64,000 bases of DNA from Lipingzhangella halophila (GCF_014203805.1 NZ_JACHJT010000002.1:620001-684000); one strand, 5' to 3'. Shown: positions 24,147 to 33,240, counted from the stretch's first letter. The notes: a model not told the origin generated them from the sequence alone. A program made the numbers and translations.

Positions 24147-24513
24147 CCAGCCGCGAGCGAGGTCGGGGGCGGCCGCCCATGACTACCGCGTGTGGTCCAG
24201 GAAACACCGGTGCGCGCCGCTCTACAGAGGAGGCGGTATCCAGAGCTTCCGGCAACTGGTTCCAACCCAGCCATGTCACCTGTACAACGACCGCACGCTC
24301 GCCGCGTACATCCGTCAGGTAGGTGAGCATGAGCCGTCCTTCTTCCTGGACACGCAGCCCAGGAGTCGCGCCGGTGAAGGACGCGCCCTCGGGATAGACC
24401 ATCGACTCCCGCACCGCGATCTCCCTGGCAAGACGCTCCACCGCATCGACGGCCTCGGGAGGAAGCGCGTCGAGAAGGTCATCTGGGTCGTGCTCCCAAT
24501 GCCAGTCAGCCAC
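24136..24513 (-). CDS. RelE/ParE-like toxin candidate (module 1)
   Basis: The 125-residue protein contains 'LLDALPPEAVDAVERLAREIA' followed by 'GLRVQEEGRLMLTYLTDVRGERAVVVQVTWLG', the helix-then-beta-sheet order of RelE/ParE mRNA interferases. The GTG start overlaps the end of the DUF6247 gene by 8 bp, so the pair is co-translated. The gene order (DUF6247 first, toxin-like second) is repeated at 59388-60022. No experimentally known family name can be given from sequence alone; the RelE fold is inference. Confidence 0.6.
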   Translation of the reverse strand: MADWHWEHDPDDLLDALPPEAVDAVERLAREIAVRESMVYPEGASFTGATPGLRVQEEGRLMLTYLTDVRGERAVVVQVTWLGWNQLPEALDTASSVERRAPVFPGPHAVVMGGRPRPRSRLVSG

Positions 24514-24826
24514 CCTCGACCTCGCGGTGGGCGGCGCGAACGATATCACCGGCTTCCCGAACTGCCCGCGCCCTGATGTCGGCGTCCGGGCTGTCCAAGG
24601 ACTGTTCGGCCGCGTGCAGACGCTGGGCCGTTCGCGGCCACCGTTCGATGGCGACGGTCGCCCCCCATCGGCGATAGAACATCCGGATGGGGATAACACT
24701 GTCCTCCTCACCGGCCCGGGTGAACGCCTGTTGCATTTCCTCGTAGAACTCGGGAAGACGAGTTGGGGCAACCGTGGCCACGGCCTTACGGAGAGCAGGA
24801 AGCGTCAGCTTCGGCATCGGAACCAA
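24506..24826 (-). CDS. DUF6247 family protein, antitoxin candidate (module 1)
   Basis: The 106-residue helical protein reads 'LPALRKAVATVAPTRLPEFYEEMQQAFTRA', then 'VIPIRMFYRRWGATVAIERWPRTAQRLHAAEQSL'. This matches the layout of the 120-residue paralogue at 59660-60022 ('VPLHTFLHRWGEFVALRRFPRRAARLAELERTF'). DUF6247 proteins are actinomycete-specific and often precede RelE-like genes, so an antitoxin role is suggested but not established here. Confidence 0.7.
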   Translation of the reverse strand: MVPMPKLTLPALRKAVATVAPTRLPEFYEEMQQAFTRAGEEDSVIPIRMFYRRWGATVAIERWPRTAQRLHAAEQSLDSPDADIRARAVREAGDIVRAAHREVEGG

Positions 24827-25205
24827 TGGCTCCTCACCGTCGCAACGCTGAACGGGCTCAGTGCTCGTAGCAGAGAGACTAGCGCGCTCCCGTCTCTCCG
24901 GCAGCGGAAACGGCGACGGTGGGCGGTTTCTCCTTCTGGTCAGTCACCGGGTCACGCACTGCCGTGCTCCTGGGAGTCGCGCAGTTCCAGGGCCGAGGCC
25001 CAGAGCCGGGTGAGCGGCTGCACGGTGGACGCGGGGCGAAGCCGGGGCGTTGTCGACCGTGTCGCGAGCGCGTCGCCACCGACCGGCGGGCGGCCGGGAG
25101 CTGATCGGCTCGCGCGAGTGAGGGAGTCTCGGGGGCGGTAACCTGCACACGGCGCCGGGTGCACGGTGCGCATCCGGGCACCGACACGACGGAGGGGACC
25201 GCCCA
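24827..25205. other. Intergenic region upstream of the orphan response regulator
   Basis: About 380 bases without a recognisable gene. Short frames on both strands look random. No histidine-kinase remnant can be read. GGTAACCTGCAC near 25137 includes a TAACCT -10-like hexamer about 60 bp before the regulator start and may be its promoter. Confidence 0.4.
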
Positions 25206-25865
25206 GTGATCCGGCTCGTGCTCGCCGACGACGAGCCCGCCATCCGCGCGGGCGTCCGCGCGATCCTCACCAGTGACCCGGAGATCGAGGTCGTCGCCGA
25301 GGCGGCGGACGGCCGGGAGGCGGTCGAGACGGTGCGCCGGTACCGGCCCGACGTCGCACTGCTGGACATCGGCATGCCGCGGCTCGACGGGCTTGCGGCC
25401 GCGGCCGAGCTGCGGCGGGCCGTGCCGGACACCGCTGTCGTCATCCTGACCGTGTTCGGCCACGACGCCTACATCGCGCGGGCCCTGGCCGACGGCGCGA
25501 GCGGCTTCCTGCTCAAGTCGGGCGACCCCCGCGAGCTGACCGCTGCCGTGCACGCGGTGCGGGGCGGCGCCGCCTACCTGTCACCCGCGGTCGCCCACCG
25601 GGTCATCACCGAGCTGCGCGACGACGGCATGGGCCGGAGGGCGGCGGCCCGCGAGCGGGCCGGCCGGCTCACCGACCGCGAGCGCGAGGTGCTGGCCCTG
25701 CTCGGCACCGGCCAGTCCAACACCCAGATCGCCCGCGCCCTCCACCTGGTCGAGGGCACCGTCAAGGGGCACGTCAGCGCCATCCTGGAGCACCTGGGCG
25801 CCGCCAACCGGGTCGAGGCCGCCATCGTCGCCTACGAGGCCGGCCTGGTGGAGGGCGCGTCGTAA
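25206..25865 (+). CDS. NarL/FixJ-type response regulator (orphan)
   Basis: The 219-residue protein has a receiver domain with acidic pair 'LADDEP', phospho-acceptor Asp54 ('ALLDIGMPRLDG') and Lys in 'FLLKSGDPREL'. A LuxR-type HTH follows ('LTDREREVLALLGTGQSNTQIARALHLVEGTVKGHVSAILEHLGAANRVEA'). The GTG start has GGAGGGG eight bases upstream. No kinase gene is adjacent: upstream is 380 bp without a gene, and downstream is the CPBP protease. The partner is therefore elsewhere or has been lost. Confidence 0.9.
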   Translation: MIRLVLADDEPAIRAGVRAILTSDPEIEVVAEAADGREAVETVRRYRPDVALLDIGMPRLDGLAAAAELRRAVPDTAVVILTVFGHDAYIARALADGASGFLLKSGDPRELTAAVHAVRGGAAYLSPAVAHRVITELRDDGMGRRAAARERAGRLTDREREVLALLGTGQSNTQIARALHLVEGTVKGHVSAILEHLGAANRVEAAIVAYEAGLVEGAS

Positions 25866-25939
25866 CCCGGCCTTCCACTACCCCGATGGTTCGCGGATCG
25901 GGTCGCACACAAGAAGACAGGAGCAGCGCGAGAATGCCC

Positions 25940-25945
25940 TAACCT
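25940..25945 (+). promoter_or_regulatory. -10 element for a leaderless mRNA
   Basis: TAACCT lies exactly six bases before the GTG at 25952, so transcription would start on the G of the codon. The same hexamer and spacing occur before the response-regulator gene at 43702, and TAACGT with seven bases precedes the ATG at 34857. No ribosome site is present. Confidence 0.5.
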
Positions 25946-25951
25946 GTGCGC

Positions 25952-26848
25952 GTGCTCGATGAGACGCGGGCGCCTTCGCGCCGCCGCACCCTGGCCCTCA
26001 CCCTCCTCGCCACCGGCCTCAGTCTGATCGCGGGCGCCGCGCTCTGGCTGTTCCTGACCGGTGAGGCCGATATCCGGTACTCCGCGGATCACGACGAGAC
26101 CGTCCCCATGTGGACCCGTTGGGTACCGCCTCTGGTCGGCATCCTGCTCATCCGGTTGATCCCGCCGACCCGTTACGCGGGCACACGGGAACTTCTCGCC
26201 GGGCAGACGACCAGGCGGCGCGTTCCCTACACGGAAGCGCTCGTCCTCGCGGGGCTGGCCGTCCTCTTCGCCGCGGCGCTGCGCGGGCTCGGCGGGGGAG
26301 AGCCCGCGCACACGCTACTGAAGTTGTCGCTTCTCCTGGCCGCGCCCCTGGTGCTGTTCTGGTGGCTGCGCCGGTCCGGGACGGCATGGGCCGCGGGAGA
26401 GCAAAGGCCAGAGCCCTGGAACCGGTGGGCGCCGGCGATCCCCGTCATCGCCTGGTTCGCGCTCAGCTACACCGGGCCTTTCGCCATGCCGTACAGCGAC
26501 TACGCCTCCACAGTGGACGTGCCGACGCTGCTGGTGACCATCATCGTCGTCTTCCTCGTCAACAGCCTCCTCGAAGAGGTGTTCTACCGGCGGTGGCTGC
26601 AGACCCGGTGGGAGGCCGTTCTCGGCGCCTGGCCCGCCATCGTGCTCACTTCGCTGCTCTGGGCCTCCTGGCACGTGGGCATCCAGGGAGGAGGCGACCT
26701 CTCCGTGGATCTCGCGTCCACATTCGTCAACCAGGGGGTCACAGGGCTCTTCCTCGGCTACCTGTGGAGCAGGTACCGCAGGATGTGGCCCCTCCTCGTC
26801 GTGCACGGCCTGATCAACTCGGCGGCGATCCTCCTCGGCCTCCTGTGA
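25952..26848 (+). CDS. CPBP family intramembrane metalloprotease
   Basis: The product has about 298 residues and seven to eight membrane helices. It carries the CAAX-protease/Abi motifs 'LLEEVFYRRWLQ' (EExxxR), 'LLWASWHVGIQ' (FxxxH-like, His present) and 'VHGLINSAAILLGLL'. It is an integral membrane prenyl-protease-like enzyme with unknown target; family members modify membrane proteins or act in bacteriocin self-immunity. The leaderless pattern (TAACCT, six bases, GTG) favours GTG 25952; GTG 25946 is an in-frame alternative adding two residues. Confidence 0.85.
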   Translation: MLDETRAPSRRRTLALTLLATGLSLIAGAALWLFLTGEADIRYSADHDETVPMWTRWVPPLVGILLIRLIPPTRYAGTRELLAGQTTRRRVPYTEALVLAGLAVLFAAALRGLGGGEPAHTLLKLSLLLAAPLVLFWWLRRSGTAWAAGEQRPEPWNRWAPAIPVIAWFALSYTGPFAMPYSDYASTVDVPTLLVTIIVVFLVNSLLEEVFYRRWLQTRWEAVLGAWPAIVLTSLLWASWHVGIQGGGDLSVDLASTFVNQGVTGLFLGYLWSRYRRMWPLLVVHGLINSAAILLGLL

Positions 26849-26911
26849 CACCGGGTCGGCCGCGATGCCGCGGATCCGGGCCGCGGCCTGGTGCACCGGT
26901 CCCGCCGGCTG

Positions 26912-27850
26912 CTACCGGGCCGCGGCCGCGCAGCGGTCGCCAATAGCCAGTAGAGCCTCGCGCAGCTCGGGCGGGTCGAGGACAGTGAAGGGGACATCGA
27001 GGCTGAGGAGGAAGACGGCGAGGTCGTGCAGCGCCGGTCCGCCGGTCTCCAGCACCCCGTCCTGGTGGAGCAGGCCGGCGGCCGGGGGCAGCAGCTCTCC
27101 GAGCCGCTCCAGTGGGGCGTGCAGGCGCACCCGGGCCTGGTGTTTCCAGGCCCGGGAACCAGCGCCGCGCACGACGTGCGTGCCGGCGTCCCGCGGAGGG
27201 TCGCGCGGGGCGAACCGGGGGCCGTTGGGGGTGCGCAGGCCGATGCGGTCGACGCGGAAGGTGCGCCAGTCGGCGCGGGCGGTGTCCCAAGCCAGCAAGT
27301 ACCAGCGGTGCCCGGTGTGGACGAGCCGGTGCGGTTCGACGGTTCGGGCACTGGCCGCTCCGTCGTGCGAGCGGTAGTCGAAGCGCAGCCGCTCGTGGTC
27401 GCGCACGGCCGCGGCGATCGCGGTGAGCGTCCCCGAGGCGACCATGGGACCGCGTCCGGTGACCGAGACCGTGGCCGTCCGCAGTGCCTCGATCCGGTGG
27501 CGCAGTCGCGGCGGCAGCATCTGCTGGAGTTTGGCGATCGCGCGTAGTGCGGACTCCTCGATGCCCGTCACTGTGCCGCTCGCGGCGGCGTGCAGGCCGA
27601 GAGCCACCGCGACCGCCTCCTCGTCGTCGAGGAGCAGCGGCGGCATGGCCGTGCCGGCTCCGAGCCGGTAGCCGCCCGCGGCGCCGGGAGTCGCGTGGAT
27701 CCGGTAGCCGAGGTCGCGCAGCCGCTCGATGTCGTTGCGGACTGTTCTGGTGGTCACGGACAGCCGCGCGGCGAGTTCGGCCCCCGACCAGTCGGGGCGT
27801 GCCTGGAGCAGGGACAGCAGACGGAGCAGCCGCACCGAGGTTTCCCACAT
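26912..27850 (-). CDS. WYL-domain transcriptional regulator (YafY type)
   Basis: The 312-residue protein has an N-terminal HTH ('RLLRLLSLLQARPDWSGAELAARLSVTTRTVRNDIERLRDLGYRI') and a WYL domain with 'HRLVHTGHRWYLLAWDTARADWRTFRVDRI'. A WCX-like C-terminal part follows. WYL proteins bind nucleic acids or small effectors. ATG 27850 precedes the HTH directly. It is divergent from the VOC-protein gene at 27965 with 114 bp between them, a common regulator/target layout. Confidence 0.85.
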   Translation of the reverse strand: MWETSVRLLRLLSLLQARPDWSGAELAARLSVTTRTVRNDIERLRDLGYRIHATPGAAGGYRLGAGTAMPPLLLDDEEAVAVALGLHAAASGTVTGIEESALRAIAKLQQMLPPRLRHRIEALRTATVSVTGRGPMVASGTLTAIAAAVRDHERLRFDYRSHDGAASARTVEPHRLVHTGHRWYLLAWDTARADWRTFRVDRIGLRTPNGPRFAPRDPPRDAGTHVVRGAGSRAWKHQARVRLHAPLERLGELLPPAAGLLHQDGVLETGGPALHDLAVFLLSLDVPFTVLDPPELREALLAIGDRCAAAAR

Positions 27851-27964
27851 TCTTCGAGTCTGCCAGCCATCGCGGAAAGGAAGGTTCCGCAATACCCCCT
27901 AGCTTTCTGCGCAACGCACCGGCCGCACGGGCCGGGACCGCGGAAACCGAGAGGATGGCGGGTC

Positions 27965-28384
27965 ATGCTGCGCGGATTCAGCACCATCAGCTACTGGGCG
28001 GCCGACATCGAGGCGGCGAAGAGGTGGTACACCGAGCTGCTGGGCATCGCGCCGTACTTCGAGCGCTCGGGGCCGGACGGGCGGCTCGCCTATGTCGAGT
28101 TCCGCGTCGGGGACTACCAGGACGAGCTCGGCCTGATCGACCGGAGCTACGCGCCAGAGGGCGCGGCGGCCGATCCCGGCGGCGTGGTCATGCACTGGCA
28201 CGTCGACGACGTGCGGGCCACCCTCGACCGGCTGCTGTCCATGGGGGCCGAGCCGTACCAGGAGCTGACCCAGCGCGAGGCGGGGTTCGTCACCGCGTCC
28301 GTGGTCGACCCGTTCGGCAACGTCCTCGGCCTCATGTACAGCCCGCACTATCTGGAGGTTCTGGGGGCGGCAGGGGAGGCGTGA
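27965..28384 (+). CDS. VOC/glyoxalase-fold protein
   Basis: The 139-residue protein has the beta-alpha-beta-beta-beta repeat of the VOC superfamily: 'FSTISYWAADIEAAKRWYTELLGIAPYF' and 'VMHWHVDDVRATLDRLLSMGAEPYQELTQ', then 'VVDPFGNVLGLMYSPHY'. The metal-binding Glu of true glyoxalase I is not obvious, so it may be a binding or resistance protein. It is probably controlled by the divergent WYL regulator. The longer in-frame upstream extension overlaps the regulator and is rejected. Confidence 0.82.
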   Translation: MLRGFSTISYWAADIEAAKRWYTELLGIAPYFERSGPDGRLAYVEFRVGDYQDELGLIDRSYAPEGAAADPGGVVMHWHVDDVRATLDRLLSMGAEPYQELTQREAGFVTASVVDPFGNVLGLMYSPHYLEVLGAAGEA

Positions 28385-28578
28385 TCCGCGGCGGGACGCG
28401 GCCGCCACCGGCGAGTCCCGGTGGCGGCCGCGCGGTCACTCTGGACGCCAGCACCCCTCGGGAGTCGCGTGGCGCCATTGAACCGGGCTTCCCGAGGTCA
28501 GAGAGTGTCTGGTGGTGGCAGAGTTAGGCTATGAACCACTCTTAGCTGACCCGACCTCTTTCGGAAAGACGAGCAGCC

Positions 28579-31500
28579 GTGGCCGATTCCTTTGTTCATC
28601 TGCATGTGCACACCGAGTACTCGATGTTGGACGGCGCCGCGAAACTGCAGCCGCTGTTCGGTGAGGCGGCGCGGCAGGGCATGCCCGCGGTGGCGATGAC
28701 CGACCACGGGAACATGTTCGGTGCCTACGAGTTCTGGCAGCAGTCCCAGGGCAGCGGGGTCAAGCCGATCATCGGTATCGAGGCGTACGTGGCACCGGAG
28801 TCGCGGTTCCACAAGCAGCGGGTGCGATGGGGGCGCGGGAACTCCGACGAGAACTCCGAAGGCGGCAAGGACATCTCCGGCGGCGGCCGCTACCTGCACC
28901 TGACGATGTGGGCGCGCAACGCCACCGGGCTGCGCAACCTGTTCCGCATGTCCTCACTCGCCTCGATCGAGGGGTACTACGGCAAGCCCCGCATGGACCT
29001 GGAGCTGATGAGCCAGTACTCCGACGGGGTGATCGTCTCGACCGGGTGCCCGTCGGGCGGGGTCCAGACCCGGTTGCGGTTGGGGCAGGAGAAGGAGGCT
29101 ATCGAGTACGCCTCCACCCTCAAGGACATCTTCGGCCCCGACTCCGTGTTCCTGGAGCTCATGGACCACGGCATCGACATCGAACGGGATGTCCGCCAGG
29201 GGCTGCTCAAGGTCGGCAAGGAGCTCGGGCTGCCCCCGCTGGTCACCAACGACTCGCACTACGTCACGCAGGACCAGTCGCAGGCCCACGACGCGCTGCT
29301 GGCCGTGGGCGTCGGCAAGAACCTCGAAGACCCCAGCCGGTTCCGGTTCAACGGCGACGGCTACTACATCAAGTCCCCCGACGAGATGCGGGGACTGGTG
29401 AACCTGGACGAGTGGGCCGAGGGGTGCAAGAACACCCTGATGCTCGCCGAGCAGATCGAGGACAACGCCTACGACGAGGTGTTCGCGCACCGCGACCTGA
29501 TGCCCCGTTTCCCGGTGCCCGAAGGCCAGAGCCAGGCGTCGACGCTGCGTTCCGAGATCGAGCGGCTGATCCCCACCCGCTACCCCGATGGGCCCAGCGA
29601 CGACGTCCGCGAGCGCATCGACCACGAACTCAACATCATCAACGAGATGGGCTTCCCGGCCTACTTCCTCGTGGTCTCGGACATCTGCCAGTACGCCCGC
29701 AACAACAGCATCGCGCTCGGCCCGGGGCGCGGGTCGGCGGCCGGCTCGATGGTGGCCTATGTTCTGGGCATCACCGACCTCGACCCGATCCAGCACGGGC
29801 TGCTGTTCGAACGGTTCCTCAACCCGGAACGCGTCACCATGCCCGACATCGACCTCGACTTCGACGAGCGTCGGCGCGGGGAAATGATCGACTACGTCAC
29901 CGACCTGTACGGCGAGGAGCGGGTCGCCCAGATCCTGACCTTCGGCACGATCAAGGCCAAGGCCGCGGTCAAGGACGCCACCCGCATCCACGGTTTCCCC
30001 TACTCGCTGGGCGACCAGATCACCAAGGCGTTCCCGCCGGCGGTCAGCGGCAAGGAGATCCCGCTGGAGGCCGTGGAGGACGAAAACCACGAGCGCTACG
30101 CCGAAGCGGTGGAACTGCGCACCCTGATGGAGAAGGACCCCCAGGTCAAGAAGGTGTTGGAGACCGGTCGGGGCATCGAGGGGCTCACCCGCGGCACCGG
30201 GGTGCACGCCGCTGGGGTGATCCTCTCGGCCGAGCCACTGCTGGACGTGGTTCCGGTGCACAAGCGCGACACCGACGGCGCCATCATCACGGGCTTCCCA
30301 TTCCCCGAGTGCGAGGAAATGGGCCTGCTGAAGATGGACTTCCTGGGGCTGCGCAACCTCACGATCATCGATGACGCGATCCAGAACGTGAAGTCCAACG
30401 AGGGCATCGACATCGACTGGTCGAACATCGGCTTCGATGACGCCAAGACCTACGAGCTACTGTCGCGCGGCGACACCCTGGGTGTCTTCCAGCTTGATGG
30501 AACCGCGATGCGCACGCTGCTGCGGCGGATGCACCCCAAACAGTTCTCCGACATCGTCGCCGTGAACGCGCTGTACCGGCCGGGCCCCATGGCCGCCAAC
30601 GCGCACAACGACTACGCCGACCGCAGCAACGGCCGCCAGGAGGTCACTCCGCTCTCCACCGAGCTGCACGACGCGCTCGACCCGATCCTCTCGGAGACCT
30701 ACCACCTGCTGGTCTACCAAGAGCAGATCATGGCGATCGCCCAGCAGCTGGCCGGCTACAGCCTGGGCGGGGCGGATCTGATGCGCCGCGCGATGGGCAA
30801 GAAGAAGAAGGAAGCGCTGGAGAAGGAGTACTCCAAGTTCCAGGCCGGGATGCTGGAGCGCGGGTTCAGCCAGGAGGCCATCAACACCCTGTGGGAGGTC
30901 ATGCTCCCCTTCTCCGGCTACGCCTTCAACAAGTCGCACGCCGCCGGCTACGCCATCCTGAGCTTCCGCACCGCCTACCTCAAGGCGAACCACCCCGCGT
31001 CCTTCATGGCGGCGCTGCTCACCTCGGTCAGCGGCGACAAGGACAAGATGGCGGTGTACCTGGCCGAGTGCCGCAAGATGGGGATCCGCGTTCTGCCTCC
31101 CGACGTCAACGACTCGGGATTGCGGTTCTCCGCGGTCGGCTCCGACATCCGGTTCGGCCTTGGGGCGGTGCGCAACGTCGGCGGCAACGTGGTCGAGTCC
31201 ATCATGCGCACGCGCCAGGAGAAGGGCGCGTTCACGTCCTTCGTGGACTTCCTGTCCAAGATCGAGCTGACCGCGTGCAATAAGCGCGTCGTCGAGTCGC
31301 TGATCAAGGCCGGCGGGTTCGACTCGCTGGGCCACCCGCGCAAGGACCTGTGCGACCACCACGATCACGCCGTCGACGCCGTGATCAGCGCCAAGAAACA
31401 GGAAGCCATGGGCCAGTTCGACCTGTTCGGCGGCGCGGGCGAGGCGGAGCCGGCCGCGCCGCTCGGCCTCAACATCACCTGGACCGACACCGAGTGGGAC

Positions 31501-32136
31501 CGCAAGCAGAAGCTGGCACTGGAGCGCGAGATGCTCGGGCTCTACGTCTCCAGCCACCCGCTGGCCGGTGCGGAGCGGATCCTCACCCGCTCCCGCGACG
31601 CGACGATCCTGGAGATCAACTCCGGCGAGCGGCGCGACCGCTCCGAGGTGCAGATCGCCGGGCTCATCTCGGCCGTGGAGAAGCGGATCAGCAAGCAGTC
31701 CGGAAACCCGTGGGCGAAGGTCACCGTCGAGGACATGGACGCCTCCATCGACACCCTGTTCTTCGCCGAGTCCTACACCCTCTACGCCGACGTCCTCACC
31801 GAGGACACAGCGGTGTCGATCAAGGGCCGGGTGAAGGAGCGCGAGGGCGAGTACTCCATCCAGGCCATGGAGCTGACCCTGCTGGACATCAGCCACGTCT
31901 CCGAGGGCCCGCCGCCCATGCTGCTGAGCGTGCCCGAGAAGCGGCTGACCCGGGACCTGGTGCACGACCTCAAGCAGGTGCTGCGGAGCCACCGCGGGGA
32001 GACCCCGCTCACGATCCGGGTGAACAACCCGGTCAAGTCCCGCGTCTACGAGGTTCCCGACTACCCCGTCCAGGTGGGTCCCGAGCTCGCCGGCGAGATC
32101 AAGTCGCTCCTCGGAGCCGAGGCCATCACGTACTGA
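28579..32136 (+). CDS. dnaE: DNA polymerase III alpha subunit
   Basis: The 1185-residue replicative polymerase is full length for actinobacterial DnaE1. It starts with the PHP domain ('FVHLHVHTEYSMLDGAAKL', 'VAMTDHGNMFG'). The palm follows ('ALGPGRGSAAGSMVAYVLGI', catalytic aspartates in 'MPDIDLDFDERRR'), then fingers and the beta-clamp region, HhH ('FDSLGHPRKDL') and a C-terminal OB fold ('VQIAGLISAVEKRISKQSG'). It acts in the replisome. The GTG start begins 'VADSFVHLH'. It is transcribed alone. It is the only clear housekeeping replication gene in the window. Confidence 0.97.
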   Translation: MADSFVHLHVHTEYSMLDGAAKLQPLFGEAARQGMPAVAMTDHGNMFGAYEFWQQSQGSGVKPIIGIEAYVAPESRFHKQRVRWGRGNSDENSEGGKDISGGGRYLHLTMWARNATGLRNLFRMSSLASIEGYYGKPRMDLELMSQYSDGVIVSTGCPSGGVQTRLRLGQEKEAIEYASTLKDIFGPDSVFLELMDHGIDIERDVRQGLLKVGKELGLPPLVTNDSHYVTQDQSQAHDALLAVGVGKNLEDPSRFRFNGDGYYIKSPDEMRGLVNLDEWAEGCKNTLMLAEQIEDNAYDEVFAHRDLMPRFPVPEGQSQASTLRSEIERLIPTRYPDGPSDDVRERIDHELNIINEMGFPAYFLVVSDICQYARNNSIALGPGRGSAAGSMVAYVLGITDLDPIQHGLLFERFLNPERVTMPDIDLDFDERRRGEMIDYVTDLYGEERVAQILTFGTIKAKAAVKDATRIHGFPYSLGDQITKAFPPAVSGKEIPLEAVEDENHERYAEAVELRTLMEKDPQVKKVLETGRGIEGLTRGTGVHAAGVILSAEPLLDVVPVHKRDTDGAIITGFPFPECEEMGLLKMDFLGLRNLTIIDDAIQNVKSNEGIDIDWSNIGFDDAKTYELLSRGDTLGVFQLDGTAMRTLLRRMHPKQFSDIVAVNALYRPGPMAANAHNDYADRSNGRQEVTPLSTELHDALDPILSETYHLLVYQEQIMAIAQQLAGYSLGGADLMRRAMGKKKKEALEKEYSKFQAGMLERGFSQEAINTLWEVMLPFSGYAFNKSHAAGYAILSFRTAYLKANHPASFMAALLTSVSGDKDKMAVYLAECRKMGIRVLPPDVNDSGLRFSAVGSDIRFGLGAVRNVGGNVVESIMRTRQEKGAFTSFVDFLSKIELTACNKRVVESLIKAGGFDSLGHPRKDLCDHHDHAVDAVISAKKQEAMGQFDLFGGAGEAEPAAPLGLNITWTDTEWDRKQKLALEREMLGLYVSSHPLAGAERILTRSRDATILEINSGERRDRSEVQIAGLISAVEKRISKQSGNPWAKVTVEDMDASIDTLFFAESYTLYADVLTEDTAVSIKGRVKEREGEYSIQAMELTLLDISHVSEGPPPMLLSVPEKRLTRDLVHDLKQVLRSHRGETPLTIRVNNPVKSRVYEVPDYPVQVGPELAGEIKSLLGAEAITY

Positions 32137-32305
32137 CCCGTTCCCCATGCCCCGCGGAACCGACCAGTAGTACTTCATTGGGTGCCCGTGTGGGCTGTGC
32201 GCCGATTTCGGGCCGCGTTCCTCCCGGCGCGAAGCGCCCGGACTCGGCGCACACCTCGCGAAGTACCGCAGTCGCGCCCGAAAGCTCTCGGTCCGGTCGA
32301 AACCC

Positions 32306-32332
32306 GGTCACATCCACGCCGGATGATCCGTC
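32306..32332 (+). promoter_or_regulatory. ECF41-type promoter of the sigma-factor gene
   Basis: GGTCACA (32306-32312), 16 bases, CGTC (32329-32332). This differs by one base from the ECF41 consensus TGTCACA-N16-CGTC and lies 36 bp before the sigma-factor start, implying autoregulation. Confidence 0.65.
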
Positions 32333-32367
32333 GTGGTGGGAGAACCCCGGATCGAAGGGAATCGACG

Positions 32368-33240
32368 ATGAACGAGGACCAGTGGCTGGCGGGACACTTC
32401 GAGGAGAACCGGCCGCGTCTCGAAGCCGTGGCCCACCGGATGCTCGGCTCGGCCAGTGAGGCCGAGGACGCCGTTCAGGAGACCTGGCTGCGTCTTGCCG
32501 GCACCCGGGCCGACGACATCGACAACCTCGCCGGATGGCTCACCACCGTTGTCGGTCGAGTGTGCCTGGACCAGTTGCGCTCACGCCGGTCCCGCCGCGA
32601 GCGGCCCATCGCCGAGTTCGGACACGAGACTGCCACGCTGCGCAGCCCCATCGGCGATCCGGAAGCCGAATCGGTCCTGATGGACTCGGTCGGCCTGGCG
32701 CTGCTGGTCGTGCTGGACACCCTCGACCCGGCCGAACGGCTGGCCTTCGTGCTGCACGACACGTTCGCCGTCCCCTTCGACGACATCGCCCGCATCCTGG
32801 ACCGCACTCCCGCGGCCTCCCGCCAGCTCGCCAGCCGCGCTCGTCGGCGCGTGCAGGGCACCCGCGACTCGCTGGACGTCGACCAGAAGCGGCAGCAGGC
32901 GGTCGTCGAGGCGTTCCTGAGCGCCGCCCGTACAGGCAACTTCGACGCACTGCTCGCCGTCCTCGATCCGGACGTCGTCGTCCGCACCGACGCCGGTTCC
33001 ACCAGCGACTTCCGCCACGGCGCGACCGAGGTCGCCAGTAGCGCGATCACCTTCGCCACCATCACTGGCGCCCACCACTGGGTCCTGGTCAACGGCAAGG
33101 TCGGCGTCCTCGCAGGCGATGCCTCGCTGTCGACTCGGCTACTCACCTTCACGGTCACCAGCGAGGTGATCAGCGAACTCGACGTGATCACCGACCCTGC
33201 GGTTCTCCGCGATCTCGAACTGGTCCTGCTCGACAACTGA
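32368..33240 (+). CDS. ECF sigma factor, SigJ/ECF41-like with SnoaL domain
   Basis: The 290-residue protein has sigma region 2 ('LEAVAHRMLGSASEAEDAVQETWLRLAG', 'LAGWLTTVVGRVCLDQLRSRRSRRE') and region 4 ('ERLAFVLHDTFAVPFDDIARILDRTPAASRQLASRARRRV'). A SnoaL/NTF2-like C-terminal domain of about 110 residues ('AVVEAFLSAARTGNFDALLAVLDPDVVVRTDAG') follows. This architecture and the neighbouring CMD gene are typical of ECF41, in which the C-terminal domain modulates activity and no anti-sigma factor is encoded. ATG 32368 has GAAGGGA upstream. The usual ECF41 motifs DGGGR and NPDKL are not conserved here. Confidence 0.88.
   Translation: MNEDQWLAGHFEENRPRLEAVAHRMLGSASEAEDAVQETWLRLAGTRADDIDNLAGWLTTVVGRVCLDQLRSRRSRRERPIAEFGHETATLRSPIGDPEAESVLMDSVGLALLVVLDTLDPAERLAFVLHDTFAVPFDDIARILDRTPAASRQLASRARRRVQGTRDSLDVDQKRQQAVVEAFLSAARTGNFDALLAVLDPDVVVRTDAGSTSDFRHGATEVASSAITFATITGAHHWVLVNGKVGVLAGDASLSTRLLTFTVTSEVISELDVITDPAVLRDLELVLLDN

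Noticed and set aside
24900-25110. Possible HD-domain or histidine-kinase fragment upstream of the orphan regulator
   Set aside because: Only short chance-like likeness ('ALELRD') in one frame; no second motif supports it.
27590-27964. N-terminal extension of the VOC protein overlapping the WYL gene
   Set aside because: The extension is a shadow of the WYL regulator; the VOC domain begins directly after ATG 27965.
30457-32178. A 573-codon minus-strand frame inside dnaE
   Set aside because: Antisense shadow of the unambiguous DnaE reading; low-complexity Val/Gly/Gln/Arg-rich sequence.
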